Positions 54,126-62,617 of a stretch of DNA of 64,000 nt are shown here, piece by piece. The notes under the pieces are model-generated. The model had not been told where the DNA came from. It saw only the letters and a list, made by a program, of their open reading frames with translations, and searched no databases. Within the stretch, counting starts at the first letter, position 1; each line of letters begins with the position of its first letter. A program made the translations under genes and the position numbers. The stretch is from NCBI GenBank assembly GCA_021794525.1, contig JAJYQP010000093.1, forward strand, positions 56,147 through 120,146, written 5' to 3'. The stretch is from Pseudomonadota bacterium. GTDB taxonomy: Bacteria; Pseudomonadota; Alphaproteobacteria; Sphingomonadales; Sphingomonadaceae.

Positions 54126-55377
54126 CGGGCAGGCCCGGTGCGCGCGCCAATGCGCGCAGGCTGGCGAAGGGGTGAATGCCCGACGAATGCCCGTCGCTCC
54201 AGATTACCCCTAGCGCGTAGGCGCCCACGGCACGCAGCTCCACCGGGCGGATATCGAGCGGGACGGTGGCCGGGTTCAGCGTCGGCCGGCCGGTCATTTC
54301 GTCGCGGCACGCCGCGCAGCCGCAGGCGAGGCGCAGGTCGCGTACGTCGATCTCCTGCGTCACACCGTCGCGCCAGAGGATCTCGAGCGTGCGCGCATCG
54401 GCCTTGCGCATCCCCGCCGGAACGATCGGCTCCCCGCCGACTCCCGCGTCGTCCTCATTCCAGCCCGGTGCGCCCGAGCCATCGGCCCAATTCCAGCGGA
54501 ACGGGCCCAGGCCGACGCGCCCCTGGGCGATAGCCTCGATGATACGCTGGGCGATATCGCCGTAGGCCCGGGCAGCTGGGCCTTCGGGATCGCCGACCGC
54601 GATCGGGACGCCGTCATCGCCCGCGTCCATCGTGGCCGGGTCGAGCGGCAGGGCCCCAAGGAAGGGCAACCCGAGGTCGCTCGCCAGCCGTTCGCCGCCG
54701 CCGTGGCCGAACAGGTCGTGCGCCGCTCCGCAGGAGGGGCAGGTGAAGGTCCGCATGTTCTCGATAACCCCGAAAACCGGCGTCTGGACCGCTTCGAACA
54801 TCCGCGCCCCGCGCCGCGCGATTCCGGCGCTGACCGCTTGCGGGGTGGTGACGACAACTGCCCCGGCCAGCGGGAACGACTGCGCGATGTTGAGCTGAAT
54901 GTCACCGGTCCCGGGCGGCATGTCGAGCAGCAGGATGTCCAGCTCGCCCCATTCGACCCCGCCAAGGAACAGGTTGAGATATTTCCCGATCATCGGGCCG
55001 CGCAACATCATCGGCTGATCGTCGCCACTGAACATCGCCATCGAGACCGCCTTGATCCCGTGCGCGACGGGGGGGACCACCCTGCTCCCGGCGCCCTGCG
55101 GGGGCTTGCTGCCGGTGTCGATGCCGAGCATTCGCACGACACTGGGACCCAGGATGTCGGCATCGAGAATTCCCACCCGCTTGCCCAGCGCGTGCAATGC
55201 AACGGCGAGGTTGACCGTGACGGTCGATTTGCCGACGCCTCCCTTGGCGCTCGACACGGCGACGATGGCCCCGATCCCGGGAAAGGCTGGGGAGGCAGGG
55301 GAAGCAGGCAAGATCTTCGACTCCGTGGACAGGATGCGCTGGCGAGGCGCATCACCGGCATTGCGGTCGCGCCACAA
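54118..55377 (-). CDS. Mrp/ApbC-type P-loop ATPase fused to a DUF971 domain
   Basis: An Fe-S carrier ATPase of about 419 residues. The Walker A is SSAKGGVGKSTVTVNLAVAL, Switch regions include LDADILGPSV and LLLDMPPGTGDIQLN, and CPSCGA in RTFTCPSCGAAHD corresponds to the cluster-binding CxxC of Mrp proteins. The usual N-terminal DUF59 domain is absent. After about residue 290 a DUF971-type domain follows (LEILWRDGVTQEIDVRDLR, CGCAACRDE, DIRPVELRAVGAYALGVIW). The start is uncertain; I use TTG 55377, and the conserved domain begins about 35 residues later. Confidence 0.85.
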   Translation of the reverse strand: MWRDRNAGDAPRQRILSTESKILPASPASPAFPGIGAIVAVSSAKGGVGKSTVTVNLAVALHALGKRVGILDADILGPSVVRMLGIDTGSKPPQGAGSRVVPPVAHGIKAVSMAMFSGDDQPMMLRGPMIGKYLNLFLGGVEWGELDILLLDMPPGTGDIQLNIAQSFPLAGAVVVTTPQAVSAGIARRGARMFEAVQTPVFGVIENMRTFTCPSCGAAHDLFGHGGGERLASDLGLPFLGALPLDPATMDAGDDGVPIAVGDPEGPAARAYGDIAQRIIEAIAQGRVGLGPFRWNWADGSGAPGWNEDDAGVGGEPIVPAGMRKADARTLEILWRDGVTQEIDVRDLRLACGCAACRDEMTGRPTLNPATVPLDIRPVELRAVGAYALGVIWSDGHSSGIHPFASLRALARAPGLPDV

Positions 55378-55412
55378 GATGATATTAGCAGTTACGCATG
55401 GAAGGCAAGGCC

Positions 55413-55739
55413 ATGACCCTCGATGACCACCTCTCGGCCGAAGTCGGCCAGAGCGAAAGCCTGTTTCGCGCCGCAATGGCGCGCGAGGACGTAGCGCGGG
55501 TAAGCAAGCTGCGCCAATTGGCTACACAGGCCGATGATTTCGATGCCTTCGCGAAACAGGCGCTGTTCGTCGGCTGGACCGCGGGCGACCTGCGCAGCCG
55601 CGACCTCGAACCGGCGGTGCGCGATCTGGCCGCAGCGGTCTGGGCCGAAACCACAGGTAGGATCGAACCTGCCGACCTGCTTGCCGCGTGGCATGCGTTC
55701 AATGCCGAACGCATGCGGATCCTTATCCATTGCCTGTAG
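55413..55739 (+). CDS. Hypothetical small helical protein
   Basis: A 108-residue protein on the plus strand, divergent from the Mrp-type gene and convergent with a DUF2892 gene. It is predicted mostly alpha-helical and acidic (SESLFRAAMAREDVARVSKLRQLATQADDFDAFAKQALFVGW; AVRDLAAAVWAETTGRIEPADLLAAWHAF). No known family is recognised and no signal peptide or membrane helix is seen. An ATG at 55398 would add five residues; I prefer 55413, which has AAGGCAAGG upstream. It is the only plus-strand gene inside the Fe-S/sHdr part of the island. Confidence 0.6.
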   Translation: MTLDDHLSAEVGQSESLFRAAMAREDVARVSKLRQLATQADDFDAFAKQALFVGWTAGDLRSRDLEPAVRDLAAAVWAETTGRIEPADLLAAWHAFNAERMRILIHCL

Positions 55740-55757
55740 GCAAACCGCCGTCTCCGG

Positions 55758-55949
55758 TCAGCGCCCGGCACCGCGTGTGCTGATCCCCAGCAGCCGGTAG
55801 AGAAGGCAGAACCCGGTCAGCCCGGTAATCAGCGGGATCAGGCCGAGCCAGCCCCAAGCGGTCTTCGGACCGACGAAAACCAGCGCGATCAGCGCCAGCC
55901 CGACGACGACGCGCAGGATACGGTCGGCCTTGCCCTCGTTCACGGTCAT
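55758..55949 (-). CDS. DUF2892 small membrane protein, second copy
   Basis: A 63-residue protein with two transmembrane helices (ILRVVVGLALIALVFVG and WGWLGLIPLITGLTGFCLLYRLLG), the DUF2892 pattern with its conserved FC near the end of helix 2. It opens with NEGKADRILR, typical of the family. It lies 19 bp downstream of lbpA and probably ends the sHdr transcript. It is only distantly like the copy at 46813-47019. Start ATG 55949 has GAGGGG upstream. Confidence 0.85.
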   Translation of the reverse strand: MTVNEGKADRILRVVVGLALIALVFVGPKTAWGWLGLIPLITGLTGFCLLYRLLGISTRGAGR

Positions 55950-55968
55950 CTCGGTGCCCCTCTTTCGA

Positions 55969-56415
55969 TCAGGCCGCTTCGCACCCGGCGAAGCCATCGG
56001 CATCCATTTTCGCGGCATAGGGACCGGACACTTCGGTTCCCGGGGTCAGTGTAGCCTTGGCACTAGCCCAGTCGTCGGGCTTGAGGATAATCAGCCAGCC
56101 AGCCTCGTAAGGATCGGCGTTGGCGGTGTTGGGCTTGGTGACCATCGCCTCGTTGACCTCTTCGATGGTGCCAGCGGCGGCGGACTTGGCCGGACCGACC
56201 CACTTGCCCGATTCGATCGTCGCGACCGACTTGCCGGCATCGACCGCGCGGCCGACCTTCTTCGGCGTGAAGGCGACGATGTCGCCCGCGAGCGCGGTGG
56301 CAACGGTGGTCATGCCCAGCTTGACCCGCCCATCGGGCAGCTCGCGGAACCAGGTGTGGTTCGCAACATCGTAAAGCAGGTCGTCGGGCAGGTTGCATCC
56401 GCGGACATTGGCCAT
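55969..56415 (-). CDS. lbpA: Lipoate-binding protein LbpA (GcvH-like, sHdr system)
   Basis: A lipoyl carrier of 148 residues related to the glycine cleavage H protein but of the sulfur-oxidation LbpA type. The lipoylated residue is predicted as Lys71 in TIESGKWVGP. The N-terminus NVRGCNLPDDLLYDVANHTWFRELPDG and the absence of the other gcv genes separate it from GcvH. In the sHdr pathway it presents bound sulfur intermediates to the Hdr-like complex. It sits at the end of the sHdr operon, 8 bp after the unknown gene 56424-56849, with AAGGA before its ATG. Confidence 0.9.
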   Translation of the reverse strand: MANVRGCNLPDDLLYDVANHTWFRELPDGRVKLGMTTVATALAGDIVAFTPKKVGRAVDAGKSVATIESGKWVGPAKSAAAGTIEEVNEAMVTKPNTANADPYEAGWLIILKPDDWASAKATLTPGTEVSGPYAAKMDADGFAGCEAA

Positions 56416-56423
56416 GAGTTGTT

Positions 56424-56849
56424 CTATCCTTCCAAGACAGCATCGGCACGGATCGGCCGCGACGCGCAGCAAAACTCGCCAAGCTGGGCGTTGCGGAGCT
56501 TTCCGCCGACGAAGTAGACCAGATGCTGCACCACTCGGCGCATCGTCGCAATGTTAACGCGCCATTCGGCCGGCGCAAGCTCTGTCGCCGCCAGGTTGTA
56601 GCGATAGGCCGCCTCGCGACAGGTTTCGCGGCAAGCGTTGAAGCTCGGGTCGCCCCGCGCCGCTTGACTGTGGAGCGCGAGCAGGCGGAAGCCTTCCTTC
56701 GTCTTGCGCGTCGGGGTTCGGTTGTGCGCCTGCAGCCAGTTCTCGAGCACATCCTCGGCCGCCGCAAGCAGTTCGCCCGGGGCAGCGGCACTGGCGCCCT
56801 CGGGCGACCAGCCCTCGACCCACTCCTCGATGGCGGCGATCGTACGCAT
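56424..56849 (-). CDS. Conserved-position hypothetical protein between hdrB2 and lbpA
   Basis: A 141-residue, mostly helical, soluble protein that I cannot assign to a family. It has four cysteines: Cys72 and Cys76 in NACRETCREAAYRYN, and the CC pair 127-128 in LGEFCCASRP. With two CX3C/CC groups it could bind metal or an Fe-S cluster or carry sulfur. Its ATG overlaps the hdrB2 stop (ATGA) and lbpA starts 8 bp after its end, so it is made with the sHdr complex and LbpA and probably works with them. Confidence 0.7.
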   Translation of the reverse strand: MRTIAAIEEWVEGWSPEGASAAAPGELLAAAEDVLENWLQAHNRTPTRKTKEGFRLLALHSQAARGDPSFNACRETCREAAYRYNLAATELAPAEWRVNIATMRRVVQHLVYFVGGKLRNAQLGEFCCASRPIRADAVLEG

Positions 56850-57790
56850 CAGGCGATGGCGCGTGCCCGCAGCGCCGCCCGCCCGTCGCTGGCGTTCTCG
56901 GGAATGCCGACCTTGCGTGGGCTCAGGCCCAGCGCCACGCCGAGAAGCTGGGTGAAATACATCATCTTGACATTGGTCTTGATGCCGAACTCTTTCTCGG
57001 CGCGGACCTGGTGCATCTCGAGCCCGGCGTGACAAGTCGGGCACTCGGTGGCGATGACCTCGGCTCCGGCCTCCTCGGCGGCCTTGAGGATGTTGACCAC
57101 CAGCTTGGTCGAGGTGTCCTTGTCCGACAGCGTGTGCGCGCCGCCGCAGCACGCGGTCTTGAGCGCGAAGTCGACATTCTCCGCGCCCGCGGCGGCGAGC
57201 AGATCGTCCATGAAATGCGGCTTGCTGGTCGATTCGGAACCAGGCCCCTGGTCCTTCTCGGGGAAGATGTGGCGCGGGCGGGTGTACATGCAGCCATAAT
57301 AATTGGCGACCTTGAGGCCCTTCAAGCCACCCTTGACGCGGCGGCGCAGCTCGTCCTCGCCGATGCCGTCCTTGATCCAGTCGAGCGCGTGGATCGTCTC
57401 GATCTGCCCAGCCTCGTAAGTGCCGTGGCCCGCCTTCGACGACAGGCGGTCGGTCACTTCGCGGCTGCTTTCGTCATGCGCCAGATCGTATTCGGCTTTC
57501 TTGAGGTTGTGGTAGCAACCGTTGCACGGCGCCATGACCACATCGTGCCCCATCTCGTTGGCGGCGATGTTCATCACCCGCGCCGAGAGGTAGGTCTGGA
57601 TCTTGGGGTCGATGTTCTTGACCTCCATCGCTCCGCAGCAGTTCCAGTTCTTCACCTCCTCGAGCTCGAGGCCGAGCTTCTTGCCGACCGCCTTGGTCGA
57701 TTTGTTGTAACCATGGCCCGAGCCTTCCAGCGCGCAACCGGGGTAATAAGCGACCTTCTTGTAGGCCTGCTTCTTGTCCATCGTACTCAT
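56849..57790 (-). CDS. hdrB2: sHdr complex subunit HdrB2
   Basis: HdrB-like subunit of 313 residues with two intact CCG domains: YYPGCALEGSG, NWNCCGAMEV and APCNGCYH in the first half, and YYGCMYTRPR, TACCGGAHTL and TECPTCHAG in the second. In heterodisulfide reductases these cysteines hold a pair of noncubane 4Fe-4S clusters at the disulfide site; in sHdr they are thought to act on the LbpA-bound or protein-bound sulfur. It starts 1 bp after the hdrC2 stop and overlaps the next gene. Confidence 0.92.
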   Translation of the reverse strand: MSTMDKKQAYKKVAYYPGCALEGSGHGYNKSTKAVGKKLGLELEEVKNWNCCGAMEVKNIDPKIQTYLSARVMNIAANEMGHDVVMAPCNGCYHNLKKAEYDLAHDESSREVTDRLSSKAGHGTYEAGQIETIHALDWIKDGIGEDELRRRVKGGLKGLKVANYYGCMYTRPRHIFPEKDQGPGSESTSKPHFMDDLLAAAGAENVDFALKTACCGGAHTLSDKDTSTKLVVNILKAAEEAGAEVIATECPTCHAGLEMHQVRAEKEFGIKTNVKMMYFTQLLGVALGLSPRKVGIPENASDGRAALRARAIA

Positions 57791-57791
57791 C

Positions 57792-58553
57792 CTATTTCGC
57801 GGGGTCGAAGCGGGCTTCGGGGTGACCGCCGCGGACCGCGGCGAGGTGTTCGAGTTCCTTCTCGTGGGCGTATTCCTCGATCGCCGCTCGCGCCCTGGCC
57901 CATCCCTTGGTCCGCGGGTGGAAGACCGTCGCCCAGCCCATTTTCATCATCCACCCGAGCGGCAGTCCGGTCAGCATCTTCTTCACGAACTCGACCAGCC
58001 ACGGTTGCAGGAGCGACTGGCCGGTCTTTCGGAAGAAGCCCATCATCACCCGGCCGTCCTCGATCTTGCCGGTGCGGAAGACCTGGCTCGAGAACTCCTC
58101 GTCGAAAATCGTCGAGGGCGATTTCTCGGTATAGCCCTTGAGCTCCAGCCAGTGCGCGGTCGCTTTCATCACGCCTTCGGGCACGACATCGCGCGGGCAG
58201 GCGTAAGTGCACTTGTTGCAGCTGACACACTGCCAGATCAGATCCTTGTCGCGCACCAGCTCGTCCTCGAACCCCATGCGGATGAGGTAGATCCAGTGCC
58301 GCGGGTTGAAGTCGGGGTCGAGCGCGTTGACCGTGCAGCTGTTGGTACAGCTGCCGCACTGCCAGCAGCGATGGATATATTCGCCCCCCGGCAACGCGGC
58401 GATCTCGTCCTGCAGACCTTCGTTGTAATCGGTGACGACCCGAGGCTTGATGAAGGTCGACCAGTCGCCCGAGACGTCGACCCCGTCGATCACCAGGTTC
58501 TCGTGCGTCGAGAGGTTCTCGGGCCGGATCAGGTTCTTTTCGTGGATTGGCAT
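57792..58553 (-). CDS. hdrC2: sHdr complex subunit HdrC2 (two 4Fe-4S clusters)
   Basis: HdrC-like electron-transfer subunit of 253 residues. Two ferredoxin-type motifs are visible: CWQCGSCTNSCTVN at about 63-76 and CVSCNKCTYACPRD at about 109-122, each ready to bind one 4Fe-4S cluster. The rest is helical (GFFRKTGQSLLQPWLVEFVKKM, KELEHLAAVRG). It links the HdrA flavin to HdrB2. It follows the HdrA-associated hypothetical gene by 15 bp and is almost contiguous with hdrB2. Confidence 0.92.
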   Translation of the reverse strand: MPIHEKNLIRPENLSTHENLVIDGVDVSGDWSTFIKPRVVTDYNEGLQDEIAALPGGEYIHRCWQCGSCTNSCTVNALDPDFNPRHWIYLIRMGFEDELVRDKDLIWQCVSCNKCTYACPRDVVPEGVMKATAHWLELKGYTEKSPSTIFDEEFSSQVFRTGKIEDGRVMMGFFRKTGQSLLQPWLVEFVKKMLTGLPLGWMMKMGWATVFHPRTKGWARARAAIEEYAHEKELEHLAAVRGGHPEARFDPAK

Positions 58554-58568
58554 GGTGGCCGGGCTCTC

Positions 58569-59405
58569 TCAAAATCCGGGAAGCGCCGCGCGGGCGGCAG
58601 TGACGACGACGGGATCGCGGTGCTTGATCCGGACGCCGTCGAGCCCGAGCAGCCGGCGCAGATAGGCTACGCTGTCTTCGGGCGCGGTGAAGTCCGCGCG
58701 CAGGTAACTGCCGCCCTGCGCCGCGATGTATTCGGCGTAGACCTGCCCCATCAGCAGGTCGACATACTGGAGTGTATCGCGGAAGACACCGTTCTGCGCG
58801 AGCCATTGCGAAAGCTCTTCGCGCAGCATCAGGTGGGTGGCGTAGCCATCGCCGACCTTGATCGACGCCCGGTCGATGTCGCCGTGCCAGATTTCGCGCA
58901 GCACTCCGGTGTTCGCGCTCTGGTCCCACACCCACCGGGTCATCAGCGGATAGCGTTCGGGGTCGACAGCGTGGAGCAGCTCGGCGGCGAGGTCCTTGAC
59001 CCAGCGGAATTTCTTCCCCGCCGGGAACTGGACGCAGAATTCCGCGATGTGACGATCGACATCGGTTTCCGCGTGCGGCGCGTTCACCAGCCCCATTACC
59101 GCTGCCATCAGCGTGTCGAAATTTCCGCCTTCTAGCCAGTCGGCAATCCGTCGCCGAACCGTCGGCATGAGGCCGGCGACGACCGTGAATTCCTCGGCGC
59201 TGGGCCCCTGCGGCCCGGCGTCGGCGAAAATCTTGCGGATCGCCTCGCCCTTCAGTCGCAACGCCTCCACGTAGGCCTCGACCCCGCCGGTTTCTTCGCA
59301 CGCCGATGCCAACCGCTCGGTCGCGGCAGTCAACGCCGGGCCCGACAGCTCGAGCACCGGCCGCTGGATCGCGGGTTCGGCGGGACGAGGCGAGAAGAAG
59401 CCCAT
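58569..59405 (-). CDS. sHdr-associated hypothetical protein (hyp between hdrA and hdrC2)
   Basis: A 278-residue soluble protein at the place where every described shdrC1B1A-hyp-C2B2 cluster has a gene of unknown function. It contains no Fe-S motif. Visible stretches include TLMAAVMGLVNAPHAETDVDRHIAEFCVQFPAGKKFRWVKDLAAELLHAVDPERYPLMTRWVWD-type helices, which give no functional clue. The conserved operon position suggests a structural subunit or assembly factor of the complex. It lies 4 bp after hdrA. Confidence 0.85.
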   Translation of the reverse strand: MGFFSPRPAEPAIQRPVLELSGPALTAATERLASACEETGGVEAYVEALRLKGEAIRKIFADAGPQGPSAEEFTVVAGLMPTVRRRIADWLEGGNFDTLMAAVMGLVNAPHAETDVDRHIAEFCVQFPAGKKFRWVKDLAAELLHAVDPERYPLMTRWVWDQSANTGVLREIWHGDIDRASIKVGDGYATHLMLREELSQWLAQNGVFRDTLQYVDLLMGQVYAEYIAAQGGSYLRADFTAPEDSVAYLRRLLGLDGVRIKHRDPVVVTAARAALPGF

Positions 59406-59409
59406 CGGA

Positions 59410-60450
59410 TCAGGCCGGGACCAGGCCCTTGACCATTCCGAGCGCGCTCATCGCCGCGCCAGCGCCCTGGCCGATCGAATCGTCGATCGTTTCGGGCCCG
59501 ATCGCCGCGCCGGCGACGTAGACGCCTTCGCGACTGGTTCCGCCCATCACCCCGTAGGTGTTCTCGCGCTTGAGGTAACCCCAGTGATGCAGGTCGATTC
59601 CGAACACGCTGGCGATGGTCATGTTGTCGACATTGGGATCCATCCCAATCGCGTGAACAACCATGTCGAACGGGATGGTGATCGGTCGCTTGACCAAAGT
59701 GTCCTCGCCCTTGACGATGACCTTGTCGCCATCGCTCGTCACCTCCGCGATGCGGGCCTTGATGTACTTGACCTTCTGCTCTTCCTGCGAGTTCCAGTAC
59801 ACTTCCTCGTAGAGACCGAAAGTCCGGATATCCATGTAGTAGATATAGACGTGACAGTCGGGCAGCTCCTCGCGGATCTCCATCGCCATCTTGGCCGAAA
59901 CGGTGCAGCAAATCTTGGAGCACCATTCGCGCCCGATCTGCCGGTCGCGGCTGCCGACGCACAGCAGGATCGCGACGCGCTTGGGGGGCTCGCCATTGGA
60001 CGGACGGCGCACGCCGTGACCGCCCGATATCATCTGTTCGACCTGGGTGGTGGTCACCACGTCGGGGAAGCGGCCGAAGCCCCATTCGGGCTTGTTGACG
60101 CTGTCGAAGTGGGTGAACCCGGTGCACAGGATCGCCGCCTTGGTATTGATCCGGCGGCCGCCCCTCAAGGTGGCGGTGAAATTGCAAGGGCTACCGTCGA
60201 AGCTCTGGACGACCTCGTCGGTGATCACCTCGATCCTGTCGTTCCCGACAACGCGCGAGACCATCGAGCCTATCGCGTCCTTCGCCCACTCGCCGGTGGG
60301 CACCAGCTTCGAGTAGCCCGAATGGATCGGCGCTCCGCCGAGAATGCCGGTCTTCTCGACCAGCACCACGCTCTCGCCGGCCGCGGCCAGCGCGTGCGCG
60401 GCACTCAACCCGGCCGGACCTCCCCCGACGACCAGGAACGGATCACTCAT
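59410..60450 (-). CDS. hdrA: sHdr complex flavoprotein subunit HdrA
   Basis: FAD subunit of 346 residues, the short form typical of sulfur-oxidising Hdr-like complexes. FAD-binding motif LVVGGGPAGLSAAHALA at 6-22, a cysteine cluster motif ILLCVGSRDRQIGREWCSKICC at about 161-182 that matches the 4Fe-4S site of HdrA, and a C-terminal FAD motif GVYVAGAAIGPETIDDSIGQGAGAAMSAL. It is thought to be the electron hub joining the two BC arms. It lies 4 bp after hdrB1. Confidence 0.93.
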   Translation of the reverse strand: MSDPFLVVGGGPAGLSAAHALAAAGESVVLVEKTGILGGAPIHSGYSKLVPTGEWAKDAIGSMVSRVVGNDRIEVITDEVVQSFDGSPCNFTATLRGGRRINTKAAILCTGFTHFDSVNKPEWGFGRFPDVVTTTQVEQMISGGHGVRRPSNGEPPKRVAILLCVGSRDRQIGREWCSKICCTVSAKMAMEIREELPDCHVYIYYMDIRTFGLYEEVYWNSQEEQKVKYIKARIAEVTSDGDKVIVKGEDTLVKRPITIPFDMVVHAIGMDPNVDNMTIASVFGIDLHHWGYLKRENTYGVMGGTSREGVYVAGAAIGPETIDDSIGQGAGAAMSALGMVKGLVPA

Positions 60451-60454
60451 CTTT

Positions 60455-61822
60455 TCAGCCTCCCAGCTGCGCTTGTTTTGTATAGCCCGGCCCGCCGGTA
60501 ATCATCCGCCGCGGATCGTAGAGCGATTCTTTCGGCCCACCGGCCTCGATCGCCTTGAGATAATCCTCGAACTCGGCCTTCTTCGCGCGCCAGTCGATCC
60601 CCAGCTTTTCCATCAGGGTTTCGGTCGCGCTGGCGTGCCAGTGCGACTGCACGATCTTGTACGGGTGCGCGCCCATCAGCAGCGCGGCGAACTGGATGTC
60701 GGCAAGAACGGGCAGCGAATAGTCCTTGCCGGCGGCCTTGCCGATCCACTGGTTCTTGTCGAGGGTGGTGATGCAGCCGGTGTCGTGTCCGATCATCACG
60801 TCGCTCTGCGCTTCCTCGACCGCAACCTTGATCTTGCGGTCGATCGCGAAACTGCGGGTGAACTCGCGCTCCGAGATGATGTGGCGGAAGCCGAACCCGC
60901 AGCAATCGTACCAGGTCGAATAGTCGATCACCTGCGCGCCGAGATCCTGGACGATGCCGGTCGAAACCGCGACCCGGTCGCCCTCGAGAACGTCGTCGTC
61001 ATAGATCACGTCCTGCGGCACCATCTTGTAGACGTGACAGGCGGGATGGATCGTCGCGCGGATCATCGAGGCGTCGACCACCTGACGTTCGACAATGCGC
61101 TTGCGCATCACGTGGACCCATTCGGAATAGTGAACCACCTCCTCGGGGATCAGCAGCTTGCCGTCGACCAGCCGACCGAGCTTCCCGAGGATTTTCTTGA
61201 CCCGCTCGCGCAGCGTCGCGCTCGAGATGAGGTAGCCGCGGACTTCCTTGTAGTTGCCGAACGAGGTGCCGCAGTGAACCAGAGGATAGTAATACCCTTC
61301 GGGCTTGCCCTCGGCCTTGGCCGAGACGTAGGCTTGGTGGAAGTTGCGCAGGAATACCGCCGCCAGGCTCTCGAGGTTGCCGATGCCCGAGCCGTGATAA
61401 TTCCAGGCGGTGCAGCTGGTTTGGTCGGTCTCGTCGAGATACTCGATCCCCAGCTCGTTCATCGTCCACAGCAGGCTGGCGGGATAGCCGGGGATGTTGC
61501 CGCATTGCCCGCAGCTCTTGTGATGCCACAGCCGGTTGGTCGGGATCTTCTTGTCCCAGCCATAGAGCGTCTTGGCAATATAGGGCTCGTGGTCCTCGCT
61601 GACTCGATGGACGACGATCTCGCCATCCTTTTCCAGCTGCCACATCGCATCGCGGATGTCGTCCACGCGCTGCTTGGTGGTCAGCATAGAGCGCTTGTTG
61701 ATCCGCGCCTCGACCCACGCCGTCGCGACCTGCGCGTCGGCCGCCGAGAGGTTCGCATCGCGCCACTCGGCGCCGTGACCGGTAAAGCGTTCGCCGCCGC
61801 TGCTGGGGGTTGAACCTGTCAT
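60455..61822 (-). CDS. hdrB1: sHdr complex subunit HdrB1
   Basis: HdrB-like subunit of 455 residues, longer than HdrB2. The C-terminal CCG domain is recognisable (HPACHVYK, WYDCCGFGFRH, HDTGCITTLDKNQ) but its last CxxC has one Cys only. In the N-terminal domain the CCG box is replaced by SCTAWNYHG after CGQCGN. It may therefore hold only one atypical cluster. It lies between hdrC1 (30 bp upstream) and hdrA, within one transcript. The length and the degenerate first motif fit sHdrB1 rather than a methanogen-type HdrB. Confidence 0.9.
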   Translation of the reverse strand: MTGSTPSSGGERFTGHGAEWRDANLSAADAQVATAWVEARINKRSMLTTKQRVDDIRDAMWQLEKDGEIVVHRVSEDHEPYIAKTLYGWDKKIPTNRLWHHKSCGQCGNIPGYPASLLWTMNELGIEYLDETDQTSCTAWNYHGSGIGNLESLAAVFLRNFHQAYVSAKAEGKPEGYYYPLVHCGTSFGNYKEVRGYLISSATLRERVKKILGKLGRLVDGKLLIPEEVVHYSEWVHVMRKRIVERQVVDASMIRATIHPACHVYKMVPQDVIYDDDVLEGDRVAVSTGIVQDLGAQVIDYSTWYDCCGFGFRHIISEREFTRSFAIDRKIKVAVEEAQSDVMIGHDTGCITTLDKNQWIGKAAGKDYSLPVLADIQFAALLMGAHPYKIVQSHWHASATETLMEKLGIDWRAKKAEFEDYLKAIEAGGPKESLYDPRRMITGGPGYTKQAQLGG

Positions 61823-61852
61823 CCTAGCTTCTCCTTCTCGCGCAGCGCGCGA

Positions 61853-62602
61853 TCAATCGTCGTCATCGTCCTGCTCGTCGAGGAAGTCGGACCAGTCCTC
61901 GCGCTTCTCGTCCATGATGTCGGTGATGACGTCGAACAGGTTTTCGTCGACCGTCTCTAGCTGGTCGAGCACACCGGTTTCTTCCCAGATCGTATAGAGC
62001 TCGACCGAGGTCTTGAGGTTGGTTTCCCACGCTGTCTTGGTGGTGTGCAGCGTCGGCATCGGGATCGCCTGGCGCAGCACCGTCAACGGCGCATTGACCT
62101 TGGAGATATTGGGGCCCCAGTCGGCGAAGCCGTCGGGATTGATCATGTCGGGCGACAGCTGGTTACCGGTCGAGATCAGCTTGAGCATGACGCGGCTGAA
62201 CGGGCGCAGCACGTTCTTGGCGCTTTCCATACCGTGCTTGATCGCCGTCTCGCGCATCAGCATAATCAGGCCACCCGGCGAATTCTCGAACGGGCAACGC
62301 GCGGCACAGGTGTAGCACTGGGCGCAGGCCCAGATCTTCTCCTGCATCGCGTCGTAGATGCCCTCAAGATTTTCGGTCCAGAGGAGCTGGACGATCTCGC
62401 GGGGGCTGAAATCGTAGTAGTGCGCGGCAGGGCAGGTCGCCGTGCAGATGCCGCAGTTGAGACAGCCGTTGAGTTCGTGGTCGTAGCGCTGGTCGGCCTG
62501 GATGTCGGCGAAGATCTCTTCCAGCTTGACCCGCGGCAACGGCGCATCGGGCGCGACCGGATCGCCGATAAATTCCTGTACGCGGGTCGTTGTGCCGTGC
62601 AT
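61853..62602 (-). CDS. hdrC1: sHdr complex subunit HdrC1 (two 4Fe-4S clusters)
   Basis: HdrC-like subunit of 249 residues with two 4Fe-4S motifs: CLNCGICTATCPAAHYYDFSPREIVQ at about 46-71 and CAQCYTCAARCPFENSP at about 92-108. The C-terminus is acidic (DFLDEQDDDDD). It is the first Hdr gene of the operon, 15 bp after dsrE. Together with HdrB1 it forms one electron-transfer arm of the complex. Start ATG 62602. Confidence 0.92.
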   Translation of the reverse strand: MHGTTTRVQEFIGDPVAPDAPLPRVKLEEIFADIQADQRYDHELNGCLNCGICTATCPAAHYYDFSPREIVQLLWTENLEGIYDAMQEKIWACAQCYTCAARCPFENSPGGLIMLMRETAIKHGMESAKNVLRPFSRVMLKLISTGNQLSPDMINPDGFADWGPNISKVNAPLTVLRQAIPMPTLHTTKTAWETNLKTSVELYTIWEETGVLDQLETVDENLFDVITDIMDEKREDWSDFLDEQDDDDD

Positions 62603-62617
62603 CGCCTTGCCCTTCGC

